From Typha latifolia (Eukaryota; Streptophyta; Magnoliopsida; Poales; Typhaceae), in contig CM034100.1 in the NCBI GenBank assembly GCA_019914945.1, positions 9,001,096-9,065,095 on the forward strand: DNA of 64,000 bases. Reading direction: 5' to 3'. Position 1 is the first letter of the stretch. Each line of letters opens with the position of its first letter. Made by a program: the position numbers and the translations under genes. A model generated the notes under the pieces. It was not told the DNA's origin and ran no database searches. It saw only the letters and a program-made list of their open reading frames with translations. Shown here one piece after another: positions 35,080-46,704 of the stretch.

Positions 35080-36290
35080 GAAATAAGGAAGATGATATCA
35101 ACAAAGAGACCTATGGAGAGCATACCGACAAGGTAGGACTCAACCCACGATGACCCGAACCGTGAGGCTAATTTCTTTGGAGCAACCAAGGTAGGACCGA
35201 GTCAACCAACATCCATGAGTGTGAATATGGATGAAATTAGGGGCATGTTTCATACATTGATGTATAGAGTTGACTCAATTCAAAAGGATCACAATGATTT
35301 TAAGGAATATGTCAAGAATCGAATTAATCTGTTATCTCCTCGACGGTGATCAGAGTTTCAAGAAGGACCAGCAATGGGACCTCATCGAACTGATATCCCA
35401 CAGGTCTAGGTGCGTCATGCGAGTGTCAATAACCCCCTCTTATTTATGCCCACACATCATTCCCCACCATTGTTGCAAAACCCAAGATCGGCGGTGGTGG
35501 AACGCGAGAGGTGTGCGACACCGGCGCGCTTCGTTGATGAGGAGGATTGGCACTATGAGGATGAGGTTGATCCCTATGGAGATGTTGATGGATGTGCTCG
35601 AGGATTTAGAGAAGGTGATCAATTTGTACAAAGGTTTAGATCGGAACCAAAGATCTTTCGCGAACCCGACAATGCTATTTAGGGGAGAACTGCATGCTTG
35701 GACTTTCCAAAATTCCAAGGCGGTGATCCAACGGATTGGGTGTTTTAAGTTGAACAATATTTTGATTGTCAAGGTACAGCGAAGATGCAAAAGTCCAGAT
35801 GGCAGGCTTTTACCTCCAAGGAACGGCATTGCATTGGTATAGATCGATTCTTCGTGGTGGTTGATTTACCGGATGGGTTGATTTTTGTAGGAGGATTATA
35901 CGCAAATTTGGGATAGCGACATATGAAGATTTTTCTGCCACATTAAGCAAGATGGTCCAGAGGACAACCGTATTGGAGTACCAAGCTGAGTTTGAAAGAG
36001 TTAGTAGTCATTGTGAGCCACCGTGGCCCGAACGGAAATTGATGAGTACATTTATTTCAGGTCTACGGGATGAGATACAAGCTAATGTTCATGCTCTATA
36101 TCCTACTACTCTTGAGAGGGCCTTTGAGAAGGTTGTGAGGATGGAACAAAAGCATAGGGCTCTAAAGATGGCAGCGAAAACAAATTGGGGCAACCGAGAT
36201 GGGCAGTTTGCACCTAGAACGTCGGCTGGAAATTCTGCAGTTTTAAAAATAGTGGCTGTGAGTACTGGACCATGACCACCTTTGAGACCT
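35080..36290 (+). pseudogene. Gypsy X gag
   Basis: Frames in 35270-36275 give a gag. A DEEDWHYEDEVDPYGDVDG linker lies near 35540, and the helical core TTVLEYQAEFERVSSH, FISGLRDEIQANVHALYP and AFEKVVRMEQKHRALKM lies at 35952-36180. Gag forms the particle. Stops and frameshifts separate the N- and C-terminal halves. Confidence 0.9.
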
Positions 36291-36983
36291 TCTTCCGATG
36301 TTAAAAGAGACACAAGATCCCCCGTTCGAACTCTCACACCTGCCAAGGTGGAGAAGCGAAGAGTGAAGGGACTTTGCTTTCAATATGATGAGCATTTCAC
36401 CCTCGGTCATTAGTGTTCTAAACCGATTGGGAGTGTGATGCTTCTCGACGGTATTCAGGAGGATGATGAGGTTGTTGATGATGGAGATTGCCCGGAGGAG
36501 GTCCATGAGGAGGCCGTTGTGAAGGGCGTGGAGGAAGATATCCAAGCTGAAATATCGATGCATGCATATTCGGGTAATTTCACGTCGAGGATGTTATGAG
36601 TAGATGGACTCGTTAGAAAGCATTGTGTGCACATCCTCATCGATTCGGAGAGTATACACAACTTTTTAGACGAGAGGTTAGTGAGAAGATTTTGTTTGGA
36701 TGGCGAACCGACCACAGGATTTGACGTTGCTATTGGAGACGGCACGAAGCTTAAGGCAGAGAGCTTTTTTCGACGGGTTGGTATACAGGTACAAGGACAC
36801 GACATCATTGTGGACTTGTATCCACTTGCACTGCGAGCAGCGGACATTGTCCTCGGTGCTCAGTGGTTACAGAGTTTGGGGCCCGTCACATTTGATTTCC
36901 GGAGCATGTGGATGAAATGCTTTCAATAAGATGTGCGGCTTGATGGCGTTCAAGTCTTTGACAATTCTGCGATGCAGCCTATA
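36291..36983 (+). pseudogene. Gypsy X knuckle and protease
   Basis: A decayed knuckle (GLCFQYDEHFTLGH) near 36370 has lost its second cysteine. The protease frame 36627-36929 shows ILIDSESIHNFLDERLV, where the usual DSGST active site reads DSESI. The downstream LRAADIVLGAQWLQSLGPV segment is intact. It ends at the Fam1 insertion at 36984. Confidence 0.9.
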
Positions 36984-37188
36984 TGTAACAACCCAATCCC
37001 AAAAAAAAAAAATCATGGGCACGACGCGACCGGCCACACTGTGGCCGGCCTCGTGCCCATGCCAGCTGCTCATGCAGCTTGGTGGGGCGCCACGCGCCTG
37101 CGGCAGCAGCCAACCGGCTGCGGCCAGCTGGCCGCGGTTGGCCCCAACGCCGCCACTACTCCTCCTGCACCGCCTTCTCTCTCTCTTT

Positions 37189-37234
<46 letters not shown>

Positions 37235-37407
37235 GCCACCCTCTCACTCTACTCTCTCTCTCTATACCGGCACCTTCCCTGGAGCCGTCGCCGCCGTCGG
37301 TGAGATCTCTCACTCCCCCCCCCTCTTTCCTTCTCTCTCTCTCTCTTGCTGGGCCGAGCCCAACACTATGCAGAAGGAAAGAGAAGGAGATGAGGAAGAA
37401 GGAGACT

Positions 37408-37443
<36 letters not shown>

Positions 37444-40174
37444 AGTAGAAGAAGAAGAAGAGAAGAGGAAGAGAAGAAAGAGAGAAGGTGAGGGAGGAGG
37501 TTGCGGACCCGAGCCGGCGGGGAGGGCACAGGCCGCTGCTGGCCAGCCGCCGGCGAGATGTCATAATTATTTGAATAAGACAAAAAGACCTGCTGAATCC
37601 GAATCTGGTATTGACTCTACAGGTTCAATGGTCTTATTGAGATGAGGATCAGAAGTATGGCAGATGTAATTAATTTATTAATTAATTAGTTTATTTATGT
37701 TATTTATTTAGGTATTTTCTTCTTAATTAATGTAAATAGATTATTTAGACATTAACTATTTTAATAATATTATATATCCTTTAATATAATTTTATTAATG
37801 ATAATTTTTATAATTAATGATTAATTAGGTATAAATATAGGTAATACTTATATTTATTTATTTATTTACATATATATTAGATTAATAGATAGATTTGTAA
37901 ATTATAATTATTAGATTTATATTCTAATACCCTCATCATATATATTTTAAATATTTCTATTAATTTTATGATTATTCTGCAACAAATAAAATACTAAGTT
38001 TATTTAGTTATTTATTTATTATTTTATTGAGTAAAGACTGCGTTATCCCTAATTAATCAAGATAGTGTATGAATTATAAAATTAATTAAATTTAGACCAC
38101 CTCTATACTTATTTAGCCTTTTATTTTATTTTATAATTATATATTTAGAAAGAATTATAACTAACATATATTATAACTAACATTTTATAATAATAAATAA
38201 TTATAATATTTGAATTGTATCTATATTATAGACTTAGTTATGTAATCAAAAATAAAGAAAAGTGATTCTAAATCTAATAAACCTTTATATTTTAACAGAA
38301 TTAATTCTAATTAGATAAACGGCTAACATCATACTACTTAAATATTTCAGATCCTGAACCCCCTTATTTGAGACCCCGTGGACCTTGCTAGCGATAAGTG
38401 TCACTTGGTTACCTGATGGACGTGAGAGATGCGTGGTTTGTATCTTCTGATCAGACGGTGAGTAGTCTTATCCTCTAGACGCCTTTCTCAAATTAGGATA
38501 TATTATATCTTATGTACACGCATGTTTTGACCTCTAGCATGATTATATGATTTTATCTAGAGATGATTACAATCGAGCATATTTTATCATGCATTCGATT
38601 ATGCTGATTTGGGATATGAGTACATTGGTGATATATATAGAGATGATTAGAGATGATTCTACTGTAATGATTATTTACCGAGTTGATATGTAGCATGAGT
38701 ATGCATGTAATAGATTAGCATGAGTATGCATGTGTTGATGATACAATTAGAGATTGCATTGCATCATTTTCTCTTGATTCCTGTTCCACCTAAATTCATG
38801 TTATGCATTGACTTGTTATCGTACTGGATATATGCATTTGATCTGACATTTAGCAGGAAAGCATGAAATGTGATTGATAGGATAGCTGATAGAAAGCATG
38901 AGGATACCCGAGTAGGCGCCAGGGTTAGGGGTGCCTGGAGTGATGATTATGGTCGCTGATATGTGATATCTCGTGGCCTATGTCCGAGGTCAGTCGTGTC
39001 TGTGCGCACAGACAATCAGACACATGCCCTTCGCTAGGGCATATGTGGCGAGTTATCCTCACGAGATTTCTATCAGCTAGAAGGGTGCCCGGTCTGGATG
39101 GATGTTGATACCCTAGCGGATGGCAGGGTATGATTATATTTGAGATACTCCTTGCGGATGGCAGAGTATGCTCGGAGCCTTTGGGCATGATGTTGAGACT
39201 GAGTATCGGGTGTTGACTGTGCACAGTGGTCTAGTTTGATGATATTATACTGAGATGTCGGTGATGATTATGATGTTGAAAAATGCATATGATTTCATTA
39301 TCATTTGATTACCTGATTATCGAGTGGTCAATATTCATCATATATGATTGCATTTGATATCATAACGTGGTCATGGTCGGCATGCATCATGTGTCATATT
39401 TGAGAGAGAGAGTTATGATGATAGTATGATACGGAGATTTGTTTACTCATGGTCGAGGATTATATATACTTTTATCAGTTATGACATGTTATCTACTTTT
39501 CATTTATATATTATTGAGGGTACATTCATATACTCATTCATGGCATGATACTCTTTCTGATTCATATTATCCAGTATATGATTTACTCTTTGTTTGGTAT
39601 CACTAATTCGGGGTAAAGTCTATTCACTAAGCCTTTTGCTCATGACTCTCTTTATTTCTTTTCTAACCCCTCAGATTTGTGGTACGTGATAGCGACCTGA
39701 GATATCTTGAGAAGATATTTTTGAGTGATGATGAGGTGAGCTATTGATGTGAGACGGTATAGAAGATAGTTTAACCAGACATTGAGTTGTATCGTTGTTT
39801 GTGATATTTGTGCCTTATTGTATCAAATGATGATTTGTATAGTATATATCAGAATTTATAGTACTCGTGTATCAGTTCTTTAGTTGTATCTTGATGGTTT
39901 GTTGTGACCTGTGTGGGCTATGTAGTGGTCTAGTGTATATTATTATGAACTTGGATATTCATATGTTAACAAGTTTATTTGGTTGATAGTAAGATGTATT
40001 TGGTGATGGATTATGTGATCATGGATAGGTTAACAGGTTTTATTTGATGATGTCATGATTATATGTGCAAAGGAGAGTATCTGGTGTGGGATGGGCCCCG
40101 CCGACTGTCGCGTGCGCCGCGCGTGCCGTGTGGGCGCGTGGGCGTGCACGTGTCGTGCCGGGCGGGGGCGTTAC
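36984..40174 (+). mobile_element. Complete Fam1 unit with perfect TSD CTATA
   Basis: It runs from TGTAACAACCC to GGGCGTTACA, 3191 bases, flanked by CTATA at 36979-36983 and 40175-40179. It interrupts gypsy X between protease and RT. It carries the terminal hairpin (37014-37061), CT tracts, a TGCTGGGCCGAGCCCA hairpin near 37350 and an AT-rich body. The GC-rich cap is at the right end. This copy best defines the family: TG...CA ends and a 5-bp duplication fit an LTR. Open frames in the CT/GA tracts are low-complexity. Confidence 0.95.
37014..37061. repeat. Fam1 terminal hairpin (48 bp)
   Basis: CATGGGCACGA pairs with TCGTGCCCATG, and CCGGCCACA pairs with TGTGGCCGG around a single C. Confidence 0.9.
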
Positions 40175-41050
40175 ACTATAGAGGGGTTGTCTTATGCATA
40201 TGATTTGGCCTATCTTCTTTAGTTAGGACCAGCAGGAGATGAACCTCAAATGAGTCCAGGTATTACCCTTGAATTATCTAATTTATTAAATTACTTTTCG
40301 GGACTATTTGAGGAGCCACAAGAGTTGCTACCGAAGAGAGCGGCGGACCATCGCATAGAGATTGTACCTAGGGCAGCACTGGTGAATGTGAGGCCATATC
40401 GATATCCACATGTGCAAAAAGAAGTTATCTCAAAGAGGGTTGCTGAGATATTAGAGCAAGGCCTCATTCAACCAAGTCATAGCTCATACTCATCCCCCCG
40501 TGCTAAAAAAGAACGGAACATGACGTTTTTGTATCCCATTCTGATTATCGAGGAATTGTTGGACGAGCTTGCAGGGGTGACTATATTTAGTAAGCTTGAC
40601 ATTAGGGCTAGGTATCGTCAAATTAGAGTTCACCAGGCGGATATGCACAAAACTACATTACGAACTCTGGACGGGCATTATGAGTTCCGGGTGATGCCTT
40701 TTGGTCTCACCAATGCTCTAGCTACCTTTCAAGGCCTCATGAATGATATATTTCGGTCTCTCTTGCAAAGGTATGTCTTGGTAAATTTTTACGATATTTT
40801 AGTGTATAGTAGGACTGAATTGAAGCATTGGCGGCATTTGGAGGACGTGCTGAATTTGTTGAAACAAAATAAATTGAAGATCAAGAAATCCAAGTGCTTA
40901 TGGAGAGTACCAAAGGTGTAGTATTTAGGCCACATCATTTCAACGGATGGTGTAGTAGAGGATCCTCAACAGGTTGCATGCATGATCACTTGGCCTATCC
41001 CTACTACTACCACCAGATTGAGAGGATTTTTGGGCTTGACCGGATACTAT
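40175..41050 (+). pseudogene. Gypsy X RT
   Basis: The frame 40250-40921 is a gypsy RT: PYRYPHVQKEVISKRV, GLIQPSHSSYSSP, then ATIF-like TIFSKLDIRARYRQIRVH and VMPFGLTNALATFQGLMN. The catalytic motif reads NFYDILVYS, where one D of FDD is replaced by Y. About 30 residues after the LVRKK position are deleted. A stop at 40919 precedes the YLGHIIS-like segment, and the frame is cut at 41050 after LTGYYH. Confidence 0.95.
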
Positions 41051-41858
41051 CATGGGTGATGGTAGTGGTGACGAGTGAATTGGATGTTAGGGTTATGGAT
41101 GGGTATGGAGATGAGGGTGGATTGTGGAAGTGATTAAGAGAAGTAGACGAAGGGAACAAAGTGGTCGAGATCCCAAAGAAGAGGGGTGACTCGACAGACG
41201 AGGGAGATTAGAAGTGCGAAGAAACCTTGCCAACGGTAGATGTGGAAGGATGGTGAAGAGGGAGGATGGAGGAATCTAGAGAGAAGATACGAGGCAAGAA
41301 ATCAAGAATTTAATAGCAATATGAAGTTGGTTGCCATCCACATATTTATAGAGGCTAGCCAACAAGTTCTAAAACAATATGAAACCCTAATTCTAGAGGA
41401 TTTCCATCGATCGCATTCAAACTCACCCGATCGCGTTCAAACGCACTCAAAAAGCCCCTTCTCTGGATTTGTGAATGCGACACAGGCATTCATAAGGGCG
41501 TTCGAACGCGACTGCAACTGCATTCGAATGCGACCTATAGAAATTTTATTTTACTAAAAATAAGCACCTAATGTAATAAGTGTATGCCACCACACTTCCC
41601 CCACCTTGCCCTCAAGGTGAAAATTTAGGGAAACGCTCCAATATATCAGTCTCCAACTCCAAAGTTAGGGAAACGTTCGAACGCACTCAAAAAGCCCCTT
41701 TTCTATATTTGTGAACGCAACACATGCGTTCGAACACAGGCGTTCACAAAGGCGTTCGAACGCGCCTCCACCTGCGTTCGAACACGACCTATAGAAATTT
41801 TACTTTAATGAAAATAAACACCTAATGCAATAAGAAAAGATCCTAACTAAGTGTATCA
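41051..41858 (-). mobile_element. Collapsed gypsy: LTR, 85 bp internal, LTR fragment
   Basis: The first part (41051-41586) is a minus-strand LTR related to 50103-50973 but without its outer end. Next comes an internal piece (about 41587-41671) with a CCACCTTGCCCTCAAGGTG stretch, matching the polypurine tract and end of pol. Then a second LTR fragment (41672-41858) ends in GTGTATCA. Both LTR parts hold TTCGAACGC blocks (41400-41530 and 41680-41790). It sits between gypsy X RT and RNase H. Confidence 0.75.
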
Positions 41859-42395
41859 TTTAGATGGACGGATGAAGCTACTATAGCCTTACAAAAATTA
41901 AAAATAGCAATGATGACGGCACCCATTTTAGCGCTACCGCACTTCACCAAAGAATTCATTGTAGAATGTGATGCATCAGATGTTGGCATAAGAGTTGTAC
42001 TAATGCAAGAAGGACGTCCCATTGCTTATCTTAGTAAGACTTTATCACAAAAATCTCAGCAATTATCGACTTATGAGAGAGATAGAGAGATGTTGTCAAT
42101 TCTGCATGTAGTGACAAAGTGAAGGCCTTATTTGATCGGTAGGCGATTCATTATCCGAACCAATCAAAGGAGCCTTTCATACTTTATGGGACACCGTATA
42201 CACACTACGGCACAACATAGATGGGTCACAAAATTGTTGTGATATGATTATGAAATCCAATATAAGAAGGGAACGGAAAATAGAGCGGCTGATGCACTAT
42301 CGCGCCAACCAGATACCGCTAAGCTTGCAGCTTATTCTTCTCCTACCTTTCACTTCCGTGACTTATGACCCAAATGTTTTGATATTGTTGCAGGA
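41859..42395 (+). pseudogene. Gypsy X RNase H
   Basis: The frame 41910-42122 shows APILALPHFTKEFIVECDAS, RPIAYLSKTLS and STYERDREMLSILHVV, typical of gypsy RNase H, followed in broken frames by KRRPYLIG-like and KKGTENRAADALS-like segments. It is cut near 42395 by a Fam1 fragment. Confidence 0.9.
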
Positions 42396-44624
42396 GGTAG
42401 GACCCACACAGGCCACAACAAACCATCAAGATATAACTAAAATAACTAATACAAGAGTATACTATGATTCGACCTGTAATATTCAAATCATCGTCTAATA
42501 CAAAAGAATACAAATATCAAATACTGGTACAACTCAATATTTGGTTAAATTATCATCTATACCGTCTCAAATCTATAGCTCACCTCATTATCGTTCTAAA
42601 ATATCTTCTCAAGATATCTCAAGTCGCTATCACGTACCACATATCTGAGAGGGTTAGAAAAGAAAATAAAAAGAGTTATGAGCAAAATTCTCAGTGAATA
42701 GACCTTACCCCGAATTAGTGATGCCAAACAGATAGTAATTCATGTACTGGATAATATGAATCAAAAAGAGCATCATGCTATGAATGAGTAAATGAATGTT
42801 TCTCAATAATACATAAATAAAAAATAGATAACATGTCATGTCATAATTGATAAAATATATAATCCTTGACAATGTATAAATAAATCTCCATGTCATATCA
42901 TCATCATAACTCTCTTTCTCAAATATGACAAATGATGCATGCCGACCATGACCATGCTATGATGTCAAATACAACCATATATGATGCATATTGATCACTC
43001 GATAATCAAGTAACTAAATGATAATAAAATCATATACATTTCTCAACATCACAATCATCACCGATATCTTCGCATAATATCATCATACTAGACCACTGTG
43101 CACAGTCAACACCCGGTACCTGGTCTCAACATCATGCCCGAAGGCTCCGAGCATACTCTGCCATCCGCAAGGAGTATCTCAAATATAACCATACCCTACC
43201 ATCTGTTAAGGGTATCAACATCCATCTAGACCGGGCATCCCATCTAGTTGATAGAAATCTCGTGAGGATAACTCGCCACATATGCCTTGGCGAACGGCAT
43301 GTGTCTGAATGTCTGCTGCGCACACAGACTAACGACCTCGGACGTAACGCCAACAGGATCGCGACTATGTCGAGCGATCAATCATCCACCAAGCGCGTCC
43401 TAACCCTCACGCCCACTCGGGTATCCTCACACTTTCTATCAACTATCCTATTACATTTCATGTTTTCCTTCTAAATGACAGATCATATGCATATATCCAG
43501 TACCATAATAAGTCAATGCATAATAGGAATTTAGGTGAAATAGGAATCAAGAGAAAATGATGCAATGTAGTCTCCAATTGTATCGTCAACACATGCATAC
43601 TCATGCTAATCTATTATATGCATACTCATGCTACAGATCAACTCGATATATAATCATAACAGTAGAATCATCTCAAATCATCTCTATATATATCACCAAT
43701 GTACTCATATCCCAGATCAGCATAATCAAATGCATGATAAAATATGCTCGATTGTAATCATTTTTAGATAAAATCATATAATCATGCTAGAGGCCAAAAC
43801 ATCGCTAGCAAGGTCCGCAGGATCTCAAATAAGGAGTTCGGAATCTGAAAATATTCAAGTAATATTAGTTAGTCATTTATCCAATTAGAATTAGTTTAAG
43901 TAGAATATAAAGATTTATTTGGTTTAAAATCACGTTTTATTTTATTTTATACATAACTAGATTCACATTATAGGTACGATTCAAATACTATAATGATATT
44001 ATTATTATAAAATGTTAGTTATCACATAAGGAGAAGAGGTATGTTTCCTTTTATATGAGAATATTTCTAAATATATAATTATAAAATAAAATAAAGGGCT
44101 AAATAAGTATAGACAAGGTCTAATTATAATTAATTTTATAATTCATACACTATCTTGATTAATTAGGGACAATGCAGTCTTTACTCGATATCATAATAAA
44201 TAAATAACTAAATAAGCTTAGTATTTTATTTGTTGCAGAATAATCATAAAATTAATAGAAATACTTAAATATATATGATGAGCCCAGCATTGTGTAGAAA
44301 GAAGGAGAAAAAAAAAGAAAGAAAGAAAGAAAGGAAAAGAAGAAGAAGAAGAAGAAGAAGACGAAAAAGAGGAGAAGAGGAAGAGAAGAAAGAGAGAGAG
44401 AGAGGGTGAGGGAGGAGGTTGTAGACCCGGGCCGGGGGAGAGGGCACCGGCCACTGCTGGCCAGCCAACGGCCGACCTCTCGCCAGCGGCTTGGCTCCGA
44501 CGAGCCCGAGCTCGGGCAAGAGAGAGCGAGAGAGAGAGGGAGAGAGAGAGGGAGAGAGGGGGCTCACCGTGTTAGTGGAGGCGGCAGCGGCGACGGCGGC
44601 GATCATAGGCCGACGCCGACAGAG

Positions 44625-44684
<60 letters not shown>

Positions 44685-44889
44685 AAGAGAGAGAGAAAGA
44701 GATATTTAGAGGGAGAGAGAGAGAGGTGGTGGGGGGTTTGGGGGCGACGCTAGGGCCCGCCACGGCCACGCTAGGGGGTGCGTGGCACCCCCACGCTAAG
44801 CCCAGCTGCATGGGCACGAGGTCGGCCACACTATGGCCAGCCACGTCGTGCTCATGCAGAATTTTCTTTTTTAAGGGTAGGTTTTTACA
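42396..44889 (-). mobile_element. Fam1 unit, 5'-cap deleted
   Basis: It lacks the GC-rich cap and about 400 bases, starting abruptly at GTAGGACCCACACAGGCC, but it has the whole body, the GA tract (44628-44690), the terminal hairpin (44809-44856) and a mutated end, GGTTTTTACA. It replaces the gypsy X integrase core, so insertion was followed by a deletion. Confidence 0.85.
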
Positions 44890-45207
44890 GTATTGGTTTG
44901 GTTGCATATCGTTTGGAGCTGCCAGAGGGGTCGAGAGTGCATCCTGTCTTTCATGTTTCATTGCTAAGGAAGCACATTGGAGATCATGAGATTGTTGAAT
45001 TAGTTCTACCGGAGCCACTAGAGGAGATAGAGATTGTAGAGCCAGTTCATCTACTGGAAAGGCGCCGACTATGACATGGTACTAGATTGGAGATGGAGAT
45101 TCTAGTTGAGTGGCTTGGCAAGCTATTCGATGAGGCGACATGGGAGTTGAAGACCAACATTTTGGAGCGTTTCCCTAACTTTTCACCTTAAGGGCAAGGA
45201 GGGCAAG
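44890..45207 (+). pseudogene. Gypsy X integrase C-terminus with chromodomain-like end
   Basis: [20 protein letters not shown] and [10 protein letters not shown] are the standard linker of plant gypsy integrases. After a stop, another frame gives EILVEWLGKLFDEATWE, the core of a chromodomain-like fold, followed by ERFPNF. This suggests a chromovirus-type or related gypsy lineage. Confidence 0.85.
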
Positions 45208-45227
45208 GTGGGGGGAGCATGGTTGAT
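45208..45227 (+). promoter_or_regulatory. Gypsy X polypurine tract
   Basis: GTGGGGGGAGCATGG lies just before the 3' LTR start TGATACAAATC. Confidence 0.75.
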
Positions 45228-46162
45228 TGATACAAATCGAATTAAATCGGATCACATCAAAGGGAGATTAGGCTCAATGGATTGAGTCTAATTAACTTAT
45301 CTGGTTATTTAGTTTAGTTAGAGTCTTAGTATGTTAGGATTTTATTTAATTAGCTAAATCCAGCTCTATGCAATTTTGGGAAAATATTTGTAGAATATTC
45401 TACCAATATTTAAATAATATAAAACTAGTTGGATAATGTCACCAACCTTCAGATTCAGAATCTATTTGTGACAAAATGAAAGCTTAATCCAAGTGGTAAT
45501 CGAAGAAGATAAGGAATACTGGTTTAGTTGGTTTGTTAGGGTTTCATATTGTTTTAGGACTTGTTGGCTAGCCTACATATATATGTGGATGGCAGCCAAC
45601 TTTATTAGGAAATTAGATTATTGATTTCTTGTCTCTTATTATCTCTCAATAATTCTCCTTCCTCCATCTTCACCATCCTCCCACCTCTATCGTTGATAAG
45701 GTTTCTCCTAACATCTAATCTCCCTCGAATGTCGAGCCCCCCTCTTCTTTGGGATTTCGACCACTTCGTTCCCTTCATCTATATACCTTTATCACATCCC
45801 CAATCCACCTTCATCTCCATATCCATCCATAACCCAAATATCCACTCGACCCGTCACCACCACTATAACCCACGTTATTTCGTGTTTTCGTCCCTACTAC
45901 AGTTCAAATCTATGAAGGTCGTAAATATGAAAGTTGTAGATCAGGAAGTTCCAGATCTAACCCAATTTGTTTAGTAATTTTCTGACTACTATAAAATATT
46001 TGAAGAATATTTTCTCACGGTTGTGCGGACTGATTCTTATAATACATCTAAATCTTGAAAGAATAGTTGCGTAGCCTATCTTTGGTTCTAGATCTTAACA
46101 ATTTGGTATTAGAGCTTATCAAATTGGTATCAGAGCCTATCAAATGGTATCAAAGCTTAATA
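45228..46162 (+). repeat. Gypsy X 3' LTR
   Basis: It is homologous to 34115-35035. Its last 62 bases (46101-46162) hold three tandem 20-22-bp copies of a primer-site-like motif (TGGTATTAGAGC, TGGTATCAGAGC, TGGTATCAAAGC), two more than the 5' LTR. Confidence 0.85.
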
Positions 46163-46370
46163 ATACCTTCTATAAAATCTATAAAAATATTCTCCCAAAC
46201 ACGGTCTAGTATCGGTAAAGACCGAAGTAATCTGGTGGTTTCGATATGGTTGCCTTCACCCTTTGACAAACTTCGTAAGCAGGGAAAAAACTCCTCACGT
46301 CTCGCCTTAGTTCTGACCACGTCCACCTCTGTGATAGCCTCATATAAGTCCTCAAGACACCCTCATGACT
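46163..46370 (-). pseudogene. Gypsy Y integrase zinc-binding region
   Basis: The minus-strand frame shows SHEGVLRTYMRLSQRW and VRSFFPAYEVCQRVK, the end of the HHCC domain (one C is replaced by Y/A). It is cut at 46371 by Fam1 and at 46162 by gypsy X. Both flanking Y pieces are found at the far sides of those insertions. Confidence 0.9.
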
Positions 46371-46492
46371 TATAATAACCCATGTAGGGATTAGAAAAAA
46401 ATGGAAAGAAGTGGCCTCGTGCGCATGTAGCTTGCATGGTGAGGTGCCACATGCCCACCGCCCTGGCACCACCACCCTTTTCCCCTCCACCA

Positions 46493-46546
<54 letters not shown>

Positions 46547-46668
46547 CCACCCTCTCACTCTACTCTCTCTCTATTCTCTCTCGCACTCCTTTCTCTCCAT
46601 TGCCAACACCTTCCCTAGAGCCGCCACCGCCGGTGAGACCTCTCACTCCCCCTCTCTTTCCGTTCCTT

Positions 46669-46704
<36 letters not shown>

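Larger units (their letters stand above)
34115..46162 (+). mobile_element. Ty3/gypsy element X with nested insertions
   Basis: It has LTRs at 34115-35035 and 45228-46162. Sense-order gag, protease, RT, RNase H and integrase C-terminus lie between them. The flanks ACACC (34110-34114) and ATACC (46163-46167) match at 4 of 5, and gypsy Y integrase is interrupted at exactly this point. Inside are a complete Fam1 (36984-40174), a collapsed gypsy (41051-41858) and a truncated Fam1 (42396-44889), which replaces the integrase core. Confidence 0.9.

Noticed and set aside
36984..40174. Fam1 as a DNA transposon with inverted ends TGTAAC/GTTACA
   Set aside because: The inverted match is only about six bases, the 5-bp duplication and TG...CA ends fit LTR integration better, and no transposase is seen.
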